Notes: generated by a model not told the origin, from the letters alone. Positions 42,246 to 51,095 are shown, numbered from the stretch's first letter. The stretch is DNA of 64,000 bases from Actinomadura parmotrematis (GCF_019458805.1 NZ_JAIBOA010000012.1:1-64000); one strand, 5' to 3'. Numbers and translations: made by a program.

Positions 42246-42584
42246 ATGTCCGAAGAGTCGCACGGCTCGCACGCCGGACGCCCCAGTTCATGGGTCGCGG
42301 TGGCCATCATGTTCGCCGGTTTCGTCGTCGGCGGGGTCGCCTTGTGCGTCGGCCCGCAGTGGATCCTGTTCTGGGTCGGCGTGGCGATCGTGCTGGTCGG
42401 CGCGGTGGTCGCCGGCCTCGTGCACATCTTCACCGACGTCGTCGTCGACGCGCCCCGGGTCATCCCGGAGATCGTGGACTACTCCGTCTTCGGCGGCCAC
42501 AGCGACAAGCGCCGCGGCGGCTCGGCCGGCGAGACGCTCGACCGGCCGGTGAAGACCGACACGCAGAGCACGCCGCACGGCTGA
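42246..42584 (+). CDS. HGxxPAAW-like small membrane protein
   Basis: 112 residues. The N-terminus reads HGSHAGRPSSWVAV, matching the actinobacterial HGxxPAAW family signature, followed by two hydrophobic segments (about 22-41 and 46-67) and a polar tail. Function unknown. ATG 42246 follows AGAGGGGAGG by 5 bases; the track of earlier starts has no such site. A hairpin CCGCGCC-N6-GGCGCGG (42181-42200) lies upstream. It converges on the YcaQ gene with 8 bases between stops. Confidence 0.75.
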   Translation: MSEESHGSHAGRPSSWVAVAIMFAGFVVGGVALCVGPQWILFWVGVAIVLVGAVVAGLVHIFTDVVVDAPRVIPEIVDYSVFGGHSDKRRGGSAGETLDRPVKTDTQSTPHG

Positions 42585-42592
42585 CCCGCTTT

Positions 42593-43774
42593 TCAGCCGG
42601 CCGAATCGATCGACCCGTCCAGCAGATCGCGCGAGATCTCGGGCGGGTCGATGCGTTCCACCCGCACCGCGTCGCAGCCGACCCACTCCGCCGCGCGGCG
42701 GAGCGCCTCGGCGAGCGATCTCGTGGCCGCCTCCCGGCGTGTCGCGGTCGCGATCGCGCGCGGTTCGAGCGACACCTGCCGCGCGACGAGCGTCCGCCCC
42801 TCGCGCGCCGGGTCGACGCGCCCGATCAGCCGGCCGCCCGCCAGCACCGGCATGACGAAGTAGCCGTGCACCCGCTTGGCCTTCGGGACATAGGCCTCCA
42901 GCTGGTGGTCGAAGCCGAAGACGCGCGAGGTGCGGGGGCGGTCCCAGACCAGGGAGTCGAACGGCGACAGCAGGGTGGTGGCGTGCCGGCCGCGGACGGG
43001 CGCGGCGAGCGCGTCCGGGTCGGCCCAGGCGGGCTGCCGCCACCCCTGCACCCTGACCGGGACGAGGCCGCTCGCCTCGATCGCGCCGTCCACGTGGCGG
43101 GCCTTCAGCCGGTAGTAGTCGGCGAGGTCGGCGCGGGTGCCGACGCCGAGGGAGCGGCCGGAGCGGCGCACCAGGTAGGCGAGGCACTCGTCGTCGGCCG
43201 GGTCGCGGTCGAGGAGGTCGGCGGGGATGGCGCGCTCGGCGAGGTCGTAGACGCGCCGCCAGCCGTCGCGGCGGACGCAGACCGCCTCGCCGGTGTCCAG
43301 CAGCCACTCGATGGCGATCTTGTGGTCGCTCCACTCCCACCAGTCGCCGCCCGCCTTGGCGCCGCCGAGGTCGCGGGTGGTGAGCGGCCCGTCGGACTTC
43401 AGCCGGGCGCGCACCTCGTCGCAGACCGCCGCCGGGACCTTGTGCCAGCGCCAGCCGCGCTCGACGTAGGAGCGGCGGCGGAACGCGAAGTAGGGCCAGT
43501 CGGCGACGGGCAGGATGCACGCGGCGTGCGCCCAGTACTCGAAGGCCGTCGCGCCGTTCCAGTACGCCTTCTCGACCTTGGCGCGGCCGACGGCGCCGAG
43601 CCGCGCGTACGGGATCAGCTCGTGCGAGCGGGCCAGCACCGAGATGGTGTCGAGCTGGACGGCGCCGAGCCGGGACAGGACGCCGGGGACGCCGCCGCGG
43701 CGGCCGTCCGCGCCGAGCAGCCCCTGGGCGCGGAGCTGCAGGCGGCGCGCGTCGTCAGCACTGAGTTCGAGCAC
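42593..43774 (-). CDS. YcaQ/AlkZ-family DNA glycosylase (interstrand crosslink repair)
   Basis: 393 residues of the HTH_42 winged-helix family. The catalytic pattern QLD (Q40-L-D42, in GAVQLDTISVLARSHEL) is intact, as in AlkZ/YcaQ enzymes that unhook DNA interstrand crosslinks. Further family features are EYWAHAACILP and the C-terminal LLSPFDSLVWDR ... HGYFVMPVLAGGRLIGRVD. It acts in the cytoplasm as a repair or self-resistance enzyme. GTG start, monocistronic. Confidence 0.87.
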   Translation of the reverse strand: MLELSADDARRLQLRAQGLLGADGRRGGVPGVLSRLGAVQLDTISVLARSHELIPYARLGAVGRAKVEKAYWNGATAFEYWAHAACILPVADWPYFAFRRRSYVERGWRWHKVPAAVCDEVRARLKSDGPLTTRDLGGAKAGGDWWEWSDHKIAIEWLLDTGEAVCVRRDGWRRVYDLAERAIPADLLDRDPADDECLAYLVRRSGRSLGVGTRADLADYYRLKARHVDGAIEASGLVPVRVQGWRQPAWADPDALAAPVRGRHATTLLSPFDSLVWDRPRTSRVFGFDHQLEAYVPKAKRVHGYFVMPVLAGGRLIGRVDPAREGRTLVARQVSLEPRAIATATRREAATRSLAEALRRAAEWVGCDAVRVERIDPPEISRDLLDGSIDSAG

Positions 43775-43842
43775 GCCGCGATGCTACGGCACGACACCGA
43801 CAAAACGGCATCGGTGGTGATCCCTCCGGAGGCCGGCCGGGA

Positions 43843-44571
43843 TCAGGTGATCTCCAGGAGCTTCTCCCGGACGGCGTACACGACGGCCTCCATCCGCGAA
43901 TGCAGCTGGAGCTTCTCCAGGATGTTGCGGACGTGGTTCTTCACCGTGTTCTCGGAGATGAACAGCTCCTTGGCGATCTCCCGGTTGCCGAGCCCCCGGG
44001 CGACCAGCCGCAGCACCTCCATCTCGCGCTCGGTCAGCCGCGGCGCGGGCACCTGCTGGGTGCGCTCCTCGCTGCGCTTGGCCAGCGAGGCGAACTCGGT
44101 GATCAGCTTGGACGCCATGGACGGGCTGATCAGCGACTGGCCGCCGTACACCGCGCGCACCGCCTGCGGGACCTCGTCGATGGAGATCTCCTTCAGCAGG
44201 TAGCCGCTCGCCCCCGCCTTGATCGCCTCGAAGAGGTCCTCCTCCTCGTCGCTGATGGTCAGCATGACGATCTTGGCGCTGGGGGCCGCCTCCTTCAGCG
44301 CCGAGCACGCCTCGATGCCGCTGCGGCGCGGCATCCGGATGTCCATCAGCACCACGTCGGGAAGCAGGTCCCCGGCCATCTGCACGGCCTCGTGGCCGTC
44401 GCCGCCCTCGCCGATGACCTCGATGTCGTCCTCGCTCTGCAGGACCATCTCCAGGCCGCGGCGGAACAGGGCGTGGTCGTCGACGATCAGCACCCGGATG
44501 GGGTCGGCCGCGCCGGCGGCGGCCTGCCGGGGTACCGCGGGGGTTCCGCGAGCCTCGGGATTCTCGCTCAC
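43843..44571 (-). CDS. NarL/LuxR-type response regulator
   Basis: 242 residues. The receiver domain has VLIVDDHALFRRG (about 27-39), the phospho-acceptor Asp in DVVLMDIRMP and K in LLKE; the C-terminal LuxR helix-turn-helix is LTEREMEVLRLVARG and EIAKELFISENTVKNHVRNI. No sensor kinase lies next to it. It sits between secA and hpf genes as in other actinomycetes, suggesting a conserved orphan regulator. GTG start. The extra 24-residue N-terminus is disordered. Confidence 0.92.
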   Translation of the reverse strand: MSENPEARGTPAVPRQAAAGAADPIRVLIVDDHALFRRGLEMVLQSEDDIEVIGEGGDGHEAVQMAGDLLPDVVLMDIRMPRRSGIEACSALKEAAPSAKIVMLTISDEEEDLFEAIKAGASGYLLKEISIDEVPQAVRAVYGGQSLISPSMASKLITEFASLAKRSEERTQQVPAPRLTEREMEVLRLVARGLGNREIAKELFISENTVKNHVRNILEKLQLHSRMEAVVYAVREKLLEIT

Positions 44572-44760
44572 CTGAGTCGCGGCGTGGAGGGACGCCGCTT
44601 CCCCCTTCCACTGTGCGTGATCTGGACCTGGAGGGTGCCGCGGGGCGGCGGCCCGGGAGCCCGGGCCGGCCGCCCGTACGGCCTGCTGGTTACGCCTTTC
44701 TAGATCATGACACGCTTCGGGCGGTGACGTGACGCAAGTGCCACATCACTCTGCGACGAT

Positions 44761-45435
44761 CTACTCCTCGACGAGGCGGAGAACGCCGTAGTCCCACCCG
44801 CGGCGGCAGTAGACCACCGACGGCTGCCCGCTCTCCTTGTCGCGGAACAGGAAGAAGTCGTGCCCGACCAGCTCCATCTCCGTGAGGGCCTGGTCGATGG
44901 TCATGGGGTCGGCCCGGTGGAACTTCTCGCGGACCACGACGGGGCAGTCACCGTCCATCGGGATCGGCACGAGGTTCTCGTCGAGCTGCGCGGCGACGTC
45001 CTCGTACAGGGCGTCCTCGTCGTCGGTCCCCTGCACGGCGGTGCCCGCCTTGGCGGCGGCCGGGACCACCGCGGGCAGGTCGTCCGGCAGCGGCTCCAGG
45101 CCGGCGAGCTTGGCCCGCGCCCGCCCGCCGTGGCCGGGCTTGCGCCGCTCGGCGTCGCGCCGCAGGCGCATCTCCAGCTTGTCCAGGGCGAGGTCCAGCG
45201 CCGCGTACCTGTCCTCGGCGGCCGCCTCGGCCCGGATGACCGGGCCGTTCGCCCGGATCGTCAGCTCGACCCGCTCGCGCTGGTCGGGCTGGCGCAGGTT
45301 GCGGTCCTCCGAGACCTCCACGTCGACGCGGATGACCTTCTGGTTGAGTCGCTCGATCTTGGCGAGCTTGCCGTCGACGTGCTGCCGGAACCTGTCGTTG
45401 ACGTCGGTGTGCCGGCCTCTCACGATGATGTCCAC
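44761..45435 (-). CDS. hpf: Long-form ribosome hibernation promoting factor
   Basis: 224 residues: an N-terminal S30AE domain (about 1-100; VRGRHTDVNDRFRQHV, KIERLNQKVIRVDVEV) and a C-terminal dimerising domain (about 165-224; VREKFHRADPMTIDQAL then VGHDFFLFRDKESG), linked by a charged spacer. Long-form HPF pairs 70S ribosomes into inactive 100S dimers in stress or stationary phase. GTG start with AAGGGGGG 7 bases upstream. Conserved neighbour of comF and secA in actinobacteria. Confidence 0.95.
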   Translation of the reverse strand: MDIIVRGRHTDVNDRFRQHVDGKLAKIERLNQKVIRVDVEVSEDRNLRQPDQRERVELTIRANGPVIRAEAAAEDRYAALDLALDKLEMRLRRDAERRKPGHGGRARAKLAGLEPLPDDLPAVVPAAAKAGTAVQGTDDEDALYEDVAAQLDENLVPIPMDGDCPVVVREKFHRADPMTIDQALTEMELVGHDFFLFRDKESGQPSVVYCRRGWDYGVLRLVEE

Positions 45436-46154
45436 GCGAGACCCCCCTTCGTTGGCGTGCTCCTGCCCAACGCGGGGCTCCTTATAGCTCCGCGGGGCAC
45501 TACAGCTCGATGGGATGCCACCCGCCCGGCCGACCTGGTCTTCGTCCCCACATCCGCCTGCTGAAGAGCTCGCGGCGCTATCGCCACTACTGTCCTTCTC
45601 CCGGTACGGAGGATGTCTGATCTTCCGGCGGGGCAGGGCTTACCTCTAAGGCGCACCGTGATCGGTCGACGAGAAGTCGCCTTACGTGGGCCGTTTCGCC
45701 TGCGCCTGGCATCGGCTAGCCGGATCGCGCACCGTGCTCCTGACGAGCACTGCGATCCGACGCAACCACGGACCCGGGCGGGTGCCATGTCAGGAACGCT
45801 AACCCCTTCCGCCACGAATGTCAGCGGGCTGACCCGAGGAAAAACTCACGCACCGTCATCGGAACCCGCCACAGCGCCCGGCCGACCGGCCCGTCCCGCT
45901 CCGCTCACCTGCCGTGAACCCCTGTGCACACAGGGGCTGCGCCCGTCCGGCGCCGCCCAGGCCACCTCCCTGAACACCGTTCTCCGGTTAACAAAATCTC
46001 TACCGTCCGCCCACCGGCGCATGGCCTGCGAAACCACCGGTAACCACGCACCGCCGAACAACTTCGACAGCACGCCATCACGGTAGGTAATCCCCCGCCT
46101 CGACCGGAAGCGTGAAGAAAGTCACTCTCCCCCTCAAGTAACCGCACTCTCACC

Positions 46155-46330
46155 CCTGAGCCCGCCCGATCCCGAACCAGACGGTGCCGAGCCCTGAGCC
46201 GATCCGCACCGAAGCAAGGCCGAACCCTGAGCCTTGAGCCGAACCGGAGCAAGGCCGAGCCCTGAGCCGATCAGAACGGGACCAAGGCCGAGCCGATCAG
46301 AACTGGACCAGACCGGAGCCGAGGCCGGGG
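46155..46330. repeat. Degenerate GCCGAGCCCTGAGCCGATC repeats upstream of comF
   Basis: The word GCCGAGCCCTGAGCCGATC occurs at 46185-46203 and again at 46254-46272. Shortened versions (GCCGAACCCTGAGCC, GCCGAGCCGATCAGAAC) fill the region. Units run roughly 20-30 bases and are not exact. Confidence 0.6.
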
Positions 46331-46390
46331 ACAGGATGGAGGCAGGCCAGAAACAGGACTACACCTGGCCTGAGCTGGGCCGCGTCGAAG

Positions 46391-46399
46391 TTATCCACA
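46391..46399 (+). promoter_or_regulatory. DnaA-box-like TTATCCACA upstream of comF
   Basis: TTATCCACA is an exact match to the bacterial DnaA box consensus, 51 bases before the comF ATG. Only one copy is seen, so it is not an origin; it could be a DnaA regulatory site or chance. Confidence 0.3.
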
Positions 46400-46449
46400 A
46401 TCCCGCGCCCCTCTTCCCGCCCCGCACCTCCGCCGCGCACCCTTGCTTC

Positions 46450-47115
46450 ATGAGCTTCTTCACCGACCTCCTCGACCTCCTCCTCCCGACCACCTGCGCC
46501 GGCTGCTCCCGGTCCCCCGGCCTGCTCTGCCCCCGCTGCACCCGCCACCTGGCCCGCCCGCCCCACCGCGTCCCGCACCTCCGAGACCTCCCGCCCTGCT
46601 GGACGGCCGCCCCCTACGAAGGCCCGCCCAAAGCCGCCATCACCGCCCACAAGGAACGCGGCCTCACCGCCCTCGCCGTCCCCCTCGGCCAAGCCCTCGC
46701 CGCCTCCCTGGAGGCCGCCCTCCTCGCCTCCCCCTCCCCCCCCGTCCCCGCCGTCGTCGTCCCCGCCCCCTCCACCCGCGCCGCGACGCGCCACCGCGGC
46801 CACGACCCCACCCGCCGCCTCACCGAGACCGCCGTCCGCGAGCTCCGCTGCCGCGGCCACCCCGTCACCGGCCTGGCCGCCCTCCACCACCGCCGCACCG
46901 TCGCCGACCAGTCCGGCCTCACCCGCGCCGCCCGCGCCCGCAACCTCGCCCGCGCCCTGGAGGCCCACCCCTCCGTCCAGGGCGCCCGCGTCCTCCTGAC
47001 CGACGACGTGGTCACCACGGGGGCCACTCTCACCGAAGCCACCCGCGCCCTCACCGAAGCCGGCGCCCACGTCCTCGCCACCGCCACCGTCGCCGCCACC
47101 CCCCTCCGCCACTAG
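46450..47115 (+). CDS. comF: ComF-family phosphoribosyltransferase-like protein
   Basis: 221 residues. An N-terminal zinc finger has CAGC (C17, C20) and CPRC (C29, C32), followed by a PRTase domain with the PRPP loop VLLTDDVVTTGATL (about 181-194). ComF proteins are linked to DNA uptake in other bacteria; in actinomycetes their role is unclear. Codon use is extreme in C-rich third positions. ATG 46450 has no clear ribosome site. Its place between hpf and the lpqB-mtrBA cluster is conserved, though here 9 kb of other genes intervene. Confidence 0.88.
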   Translation: MSFFTDLLDLLLPTTCAGCSRSPGLLCPRCTRHLARPPHRVPHLRDLPPCWTAAPYEGPPKAAITAHKERGLTALAVPLGQALAASLEAALLASPSPPVPAVVVPAPSTRAATRHRGHDPTRRLTETAVRELRCRGHPVTGLAALHHRRTVADQSGLTRAARARNLARALEAHPSVQGARVLLTDDVVTTGATLTEATRALTEAGAHVLATATVAATPLRH

Positions 47116-47158
47116 GAGTCCACCCACGACACCCCCACACCCCTGCACCACGACGCTC

Positions 47159-47300
47159 CGCCACGACCCTGCGCAGCACCTTCCGCTCCAACCCGCGCCG
47201 CCCACCCGACGATCACCCTCAGAGGAGCCCGCTCACGACACCACCCAAGACGCTGCGCCACGACCCTGCGCAGCCCCCTCCGCTCCAACCCGCGCCACCC
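47159..47300. repeat. Direct repeat of about 49 bases
   Basis: A segment beginning CGCCACGACCCTGCGCAGC at 47159 recurs at 47251 with the same downstream words (CCGCTCCAACCCGCGCC, CCCACCC). Copies differ at a few positions and are separated by about 43 bases. Confidence 0.7.
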
Positions 47301-47308
47301 ACCCTTAT

Positions 47309-47376
47309 TGGAGGCGTACACCCCTCACCACCGCTGGAGGCATACACCCCGATCACCGCCGTTGGAGGCGCGCACT
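47309..47376. repeat. TGGAGGCGTACACCCC tandem repeat, two and a half copies
   Basis: TGGAGGC(G/A)TACACCCC followed by CACC and CCG recurs at 47309 and 47335, with a decayed third copy (TGGAGGCGCGCAC) at 47363. Confidence 0.65.
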
Positions 47377-47395
47377 TCACTCATCAAGCCGGAAC

Positions 47396-47640
47396 CCAAA
47401 CACAGCCCAAGACACGGCCCAGGCACAGCCCAAGCACGGCCCAAGCCACAGCCCAGGGCGCGGCGCAGACACGGCCCGGGCACGGCCCAAGACACAGCCC
47501 AGGCACGGCCCGGTGCGCGGCCCGGTGCGCGGCGCAGACACGGCCCCAAACACGACCCAAGGCACGACCCAAGTACCGCTCAAGACACAGCCCCCAACAC
47601 CGCTCAGGACATCGCTCAGGACATCGCTCAAGACACAACG
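47396..47640. repeat. C-rich minisatellite, about 11-12-base units
   Basis: About twenty imperfect copies of a unit close to ACGGCCCAAGAC / ACAGCCCAGGC run across 245 bases, with a late variant (CGCTCAGGACAT) near 47600-47630. G and C are strongly unequal between strands here. Confidence 0.75.
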
Positions 47641-47751
47641 CCGAGGCGCTGCGCAGCCCCACGCGCAGTCCCCATCGCGTCTGGCAGGGTGACCTGGAAC
47701 GGCCCGGACGATCCATGGACTCGGGCTCGGGCTCGCGGGAGGAAGAGCGCG

Positions 47752-48924
47752 ATGGGCTCCTACATCGTCGTCGGGGCGGGGCTGACCGGGGCGGCAACGG
47801 CCTGGCGGTTGGCTCGCGGGGGCCATGAGGTAACGGTGCTGGAGCGCTCCACGCCGGCCAACGCCCAAGGGAGCTCGCACGGCTCCGCACGGATCTTCCG
47901 TTACGGCTATGCGGACCCGTTCTACGTCCGGCTGGCCGTCGAGGCCCGGCAGGCCTGGGAGGAATTGGAGCGCGCCTCCGGCGAGCGGCTCTTCACACCG
48001 ACCGGCGCGCTCAACTTCGGCGAGCGCGGGGATCCGGCGGCGCAGGCGGCGGTGTTCGACGAGGTCGGCGTCGAGCACGAGCTGCTCAGCGCCGCCGCCG
48101 CAGCCGCGCGCTGGCCGCAGTTCGATTTCGACAGTGGGGTGCTGTGGCATCCCGGCGGCGGTGTCGTCGACGCCGAGACGACGGTAGCGGCGATGCTGCG
48201 GCTGGCCGAGGACGGGGGCGCCCGGGTGGAAACGGGTTGGCCGGTGGCGCGGGTCGAGCGAGCAGGCGCCGGATACCGGGCGGTGAGCGCGGACGGGCGC
48301 ACTGAGGAGGCCGGGAGAGTCGTGATCGCCGCCGGCGGCTGGCTCCCCGACCTGCTGGAACACCTCGGTCTGCCGGCGGCGTTCCTGTCCGCGTTCCCAC
48401 CCGTGCAGGTGATGCAGGAGAACGTCTTCCACTTCCCCTACCGAGACGTCACGGAAGGAGCCTGGCCAACGTTCATCCACCATGAGGCCGACATGCTGGT
48501 CTACGGGCTGCCCGGCGGCCGGGACGCGGCACTCCCCGACGGCCCGAACGGGCTGAAGGGTGGCCGGAGCGGACTGAAGATCGCCCAGTACAACGGTGGT
48601 AGGCCGATCCCGAGCGCGTCCGCGCGAACAGGCGAGATCGACCCGGACCACCGGGAGCGCATCGTGGCGTACGTCCAGCGATTCCTTCCCGGTCTCGTGC
48701 CCGAGCCCTACGCCGAGACGACATGCCTGTTCACCAACACCCCCACGGAGGACTTCGTGATCGACGGCGTCGGTGGCATCACGGTCGCCTCGCCCTGCTC
48801 GGGCCACGGCGCCAAGTTCGCCCCGCTGCTGGGACGGATCATCGCCGAGGCCGCGTCAGGGGAGCGCCCGGCCCCCGCGCCCTTCCGAATCACCGCCCCT
48901 GCCCCGACTCAGTCTCCGACCTGA
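47752..48924 (+). CDS. FAD-dependent oxidase, monomeric sarcosine / N-methyltryptophan oxidase family
   Basis: 390 residues of the DAO fold. The FAD-binding start is YIVVGAGLTGAATAWRLARGG, followed by SSHGSARIFRYGYADPFYV as in MSOX/MTOX enzymes. The Cys in SPCSGHGAKFAPLLG is at the position that carries covalent flavin in this family. The reaction class is oxidative removal of N-methyl groups or oxidation of a secondary amine, giving peroxide; the substrate is unknown. ATG 47752 follows GGAGGAAG. Codon use is less extreme than in comF and it follows a repeat tract, consistent with an accessory origin. Confidence 0.85.
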   Translation: MGSYIVVGAGLTGAATAWRLARGGHEVTVLERSTPANAQGSSHGSARIFRYGYADPFYVRLAVEARQAWEELERASGERLFTPTGALNFGERGDPAAQAAVFDEVGVEHELLSAAAAAARWPQFDFDSGVLWHPGGGVVDAETTVAAMLRLAEDGGARVETGWPVARVERAGAGYRAVSADGRTEEAGRVVIAAGGWLPDLLEHLGLPAAFLSAFPPVQVMQENVFHFPYRDVTEGAWPTFIHHEADMLVYGLPGGRDAALPDGPNGLKGGRSGLKIAQYNGGRPIPSASARTGEIDPDHRERIVAYVQRFLPGLVPEPYAETTCLFTNTPTEDFVIDGVGGITVASPCSGHGAKFAPLLGRIIAEAASGERPAPAPFRITAPAPTQSPT

Positions 48925-48980
48925 CGGCCCGAACTCCGCAAGACCGATCGCTGGAGTTCAGCGCCAAGCCATTCCGCTGC

Positions 48981-49004
48981 GACCAGGCGAAGAAACGCCT
49001 GGTC
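48981..49004. terminator. 9-bp perfect hairpin between oxidase and tetR genes
   Basis: GACCAGGCG-AAGAAA-CGCCTGGTC lies 57 bases after the oxidase stop and before the converging tetR stop at 49105. Confidence 0.6.
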
Positions 49005-49104
49005 GGCGGGGCCGGCCGATGGTGAGGGCGCCAGGCCGAAGATCAGGTGACACCCCGGTCCAGCGCGGAGTCCATCGCGCGGAGGTCGGCGTTCGCTGCT
49101 GGGC

Positions 49105-49755
49105 TCAGCCGGTCGCCAGGGTCGAGTCCTCGCTGCTCCCGGTGTCGGGGGCGGGCCATGCCTTCATGGCCAGCTCGGCCGTGCTCGTGAGCTCGGCGGC
49201 GGTGGCGCCGTCGCGGGCGCGTTGGGACATGCCCTGCACGACGGCGGCGAAGTAGGCGGCCAGCGAGCGCGGATCCGTGTCCGCGGGCAGCTCGCCGTCT
49301 TCGCGCGCCTTCCGCAGGCGGGCCTCCATGGCGGCCAAGCCCTCGGTGCGCAGGTCGCGCAGGAACGCCTCGATCGCAGCGTCCTGCGGGGTGACGTTGG
49401 TGGCCGCACTGATGGTCAGGCACCCGGCCGGGTGGGAGGGATCGGAGTACACGACCGCGGCTTCGCGCAGGATGCGGGCGACCGCCCCGCGAGCGGTGCG
49501 CTCCTCCCGCAGGGCGACGCCGATGAACCCGCCGGCCGAGGAACGGCCGTAGTTCTGCACGACCTCGCGGAACAGGGACTCCTTGTCCCCGAAGGCCGCG
49601 TACAGACTGCCCGGCCGGATGCCCATCGCCCCCGTCAGCTCGCCGATGGAGGTCGCGCCGTAGCCGTGCGCCCAGAACAGCCGAGTGGCGGCCTCCAGTG
49701 CCGCCGCCCGGTCGAACCCGCGCGGCCGCCCTCGCTTCGTCCCCGTCTCGCCCAC
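49105..49755 (-). CDS. TetR-family regulator of the adjacent SDR gene
   Basis: 216 residues. TetR_N helix-turn-helix (IGELTGAMGIRPGSLYAAFG, about 37-56) after a basic arm KRGRPRGF; the C-terminal part has SHPAGCLTISAAT, as in the TetR_C_16/33-like group often paired with oxidoreductases. The TACAAT box on the minus strand (49767-49762) ends 6 bases before the GTG, so the message is leaderless. Divergent from the SDR gene and probably its repressor. Confidence 0.87.
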   Translation of the reverse strand: MGETGTKRGRPRGFDRAAALEAATRLFWAHGYGATSIGELTGAMGIRPGSLYAAFGDKESLFREVVQNYGRSSAGGFIGVALREERTARGAVARILREAAVVYSDPSHPAGCLTISAATNVTPQDAAIEAFLRDLRTEGLAAMEARLRKAREDGELPADTDPRSLAAYFAAVVQGMSQRARDGATAAELTSTAELAMKAWPAPDTGSSEDSTLATG

Positions 49756-49761
49756 GCCGTC

Positions 49762-49767
49762 ATTGTA
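49762..49767 (-). promoter_or_regulatory. -10 box TACAAT of a leaderless tetR gene
   Basis: TACAAT on the minus strand is separated by 6 bases from GTG 49755. The remaining 71 bases to the SDR start are AT-rich (CTCAATAAATC) and must contain the opposing promoter. Confidence 0.6.
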
Positions 49768-49838
49768 GAACGTTCCCTCAAGAATGCTGCTACCGTATTT
49801 CTTGGTCGGTCACTCAATAAATCAGGGATGGTACGGAC

Positions 49839-50612
49839 ATGGCAGCAGGAGCACTTGAGGGCAAGGTCGCGCTGGTCACCGGCGGCAGCCGGGGCATCGG
49901 CCGGGCCATCGCGCAGCGGCTGGGCCGGGACGGCGCCATCGTCGCGGTCGCCTACGCCCGCGAGGAGTCGGCGGCGGGCGAGGTCGTAGCGGACATCGCC
50001 GAGAACGGGGGCCGCGCCTTCGCGCTGCGGGCGGAGCTGGGCCGGCACGGCGACGCCCGCCGCCTCTGGGCCGCCTTCGACGCGCGCATCGGCGAGTACA
50101 CCGGGGAGCCGGTGGTGGACATCATCGTCAACAACGCCGGCATCGGCCGCAGCGCGGCCCTGGCCGAGCTGACCGAGGAGGACTTCGACGAGGTCTTCGC
50201 CGTGAACGTGCGCGCGCCGTTCTTCATCGTCCGCGAGGGGCTCGGCCGGTTGCGCGACGGCGGGCGGATCATCAACATCTCCAGCGGCGCCGCCCGCCTC
50301 GCCATGCCGGAGATCATCGCCTACGGCGCCACCAAGGGCGCCCTGGACACCTTCACCCTCAACCTCGCGAAGGAGCTGGGGCCGCGCGGCATCACGGCCA
50401 ACTCGGTGGCCCCCGGCATCGTCGACACCGACGTCAACGCGGGCTGGCTGCGCGACGACCCGGCCGCCCAGGCCCACGCCGCCTCCCTCGCCGCCCTGGG
50501 CCGCGTCGGCCGCCCGGAGGACATCGCCGACATCGTGGCCTTCCTCGCCTCCGACGACGCGCGCTGGGTGACCGGTCGCGTCATCGACGCCACCGGCGGC
50601 GCCGGTCTCTGA
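49839..50612 (+). CDS. Short-chain dehydrogenase/reductase
   Basis: 257 residues, classical SDR. The NAD(P) loop is TGGSRGIGRA (about 14-23; the Arg after GGS favours NADPH), the structural motif NNAGIG (about 94-99), and the active site Ser in NISSGAA with YGATK (Tyr/Lys). The C-terminal sequence ASDDARWVTGRVIDATGG is typical of 3-oxoacyl-ACP-reductase-like SDRs. Substrate unknown. Divergent from tetR with the regulatory region between them. Confidence 0.9.
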   Translation: MAAGALEGKVALVTGGSRGIGRAIAQRLGRDGAIVAVAYAREESAAGEVVADIAENGGRAFALRAELGRHGDARRLWAAFDARIGEYTGEPVVDIIVNNAGIGRSAALAELTEEDFDEVFAVNVRAPFFIVREGLGRLRDGGRIINISSGAARLAMPEIIAYGATKGALDTFTLNLAKELGPRGITANSVAPGIVDTDVNAGWLRDDPAAQAHAASLAALGRVGRPEDIADIVAFLASDDARWVTGRVIDATGGAGL

Positions 50613-50792
50613 CCTCTTCGGCTCAGCGGCACCGAACGCAGGCGAGTCGCCGCCCTCCCGAAGTCGCGCTGCGGCACGTCGGCCGCCTCGGTTCTCCAAG
50701 GAGGCCAACGCGCCGCGCGCCGAAGCGCGCGGTGGGGCGGACACGGCGGCGGGGCGTTCGCGGTCCGGCTGTCGCTACCGGAAGGCTTCCCG

Positions 50793-51095
50793 TCAGGGGC
50801 GCGGGTCCGCCCCGCGCGTCTGGCGGCGCCACTGCCCGCAGACCCCGAGCCCTTCGTGGATAAGACTCTCAAGACCGTCCGCGATCGTGGTCAGCGCCAC
50901 CGCCTGGCCCTTACAGAACGCGGCATCGACATGCCGACCGTTCTTGTCGTGCCGCGCCGTGAGCTTGCCCATCTCCTCGGCGAGGTAACGCTGGTTCTCG
51001 ATCTCGTCGAGCACCGCACGAAGCGTGCGGCGGACGGACTTCGACCGGAAGACCAGCAGATACACGGGATGGAACCGGCGCTCGCGCCCCGTCAC
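50793..51095 (-). CDS. Small protein coupled to an anti-sigma-type ATPase, unknown function
   Basis: 100 residues starting GTG in an overlap (GTGA) with the upstream ATPase stop. Sequence VYLLVFRSKSVRRTLRAVLD, then EIENQRYLAEEMGKLTARHD and CKGQAVALTTIADGLESLI suggests a mostly helical cytoplasmic protein. I recognise no family. The tight coupling to a GHKL-type kinase-like gene suggests a shared regulatory role. Confidence 0.55.
   Translation of the reverse strand: MTGRERRFHPVYLLVFRSKSVRRTLRAVLDEIENQRYLAEEMGKLTARHDKNGRHVDAAFCKGQAVALTTIADGLESLIHEGLGVCGQWRRQTRGADPRP

Larger units (their letters stand above)
45436..46449. other. 1-kb intergenic region between hpf and comF
   Basis: Base composition is less GC-rich than the genes around it, with AT-rich patches at 45570-45620 and 45985-46000. 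Open frames here (for example 45613-46086) lack family features and ribosome sites at proper distance. The right third (46155-46330) is degenerate repeats, followed by a DnaA-box-like word at 46391. It must hold the promoters of hpf and comF, but I cannot place them with confidence. Confidence 0.6.
47116..47751. other. 636-base repeat-filled region between comF and an oxidase gene
   Basis: The region carries three different repeat families one after another: a duplicated 49-base segment, a 27-base unit in two and a half copies, and a long C-rich minisatellite. Frames stay open through it only because of its composition. The last 50 bases hold the ribosome site of the oxidase gene. No gene is supported. 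Confidence 0.65.

Noticed and set aside
45613..46086. 157-codon plus-strand frame in the hpf-comF gap
   Set aside because: GGAGG touches the ATG, no family pattern, atypical composition; left as intergenic.
46391..46399. Replication origin suggested by TTATCCACA
   Set aside because: Only one DnaA box and no dnaA or dnaN nearby.
47396..47640. CRISPR array
   Set aside because: Units of 11-12 bases are tandem and imperfect, with no spacers of constant length and no cas genes.
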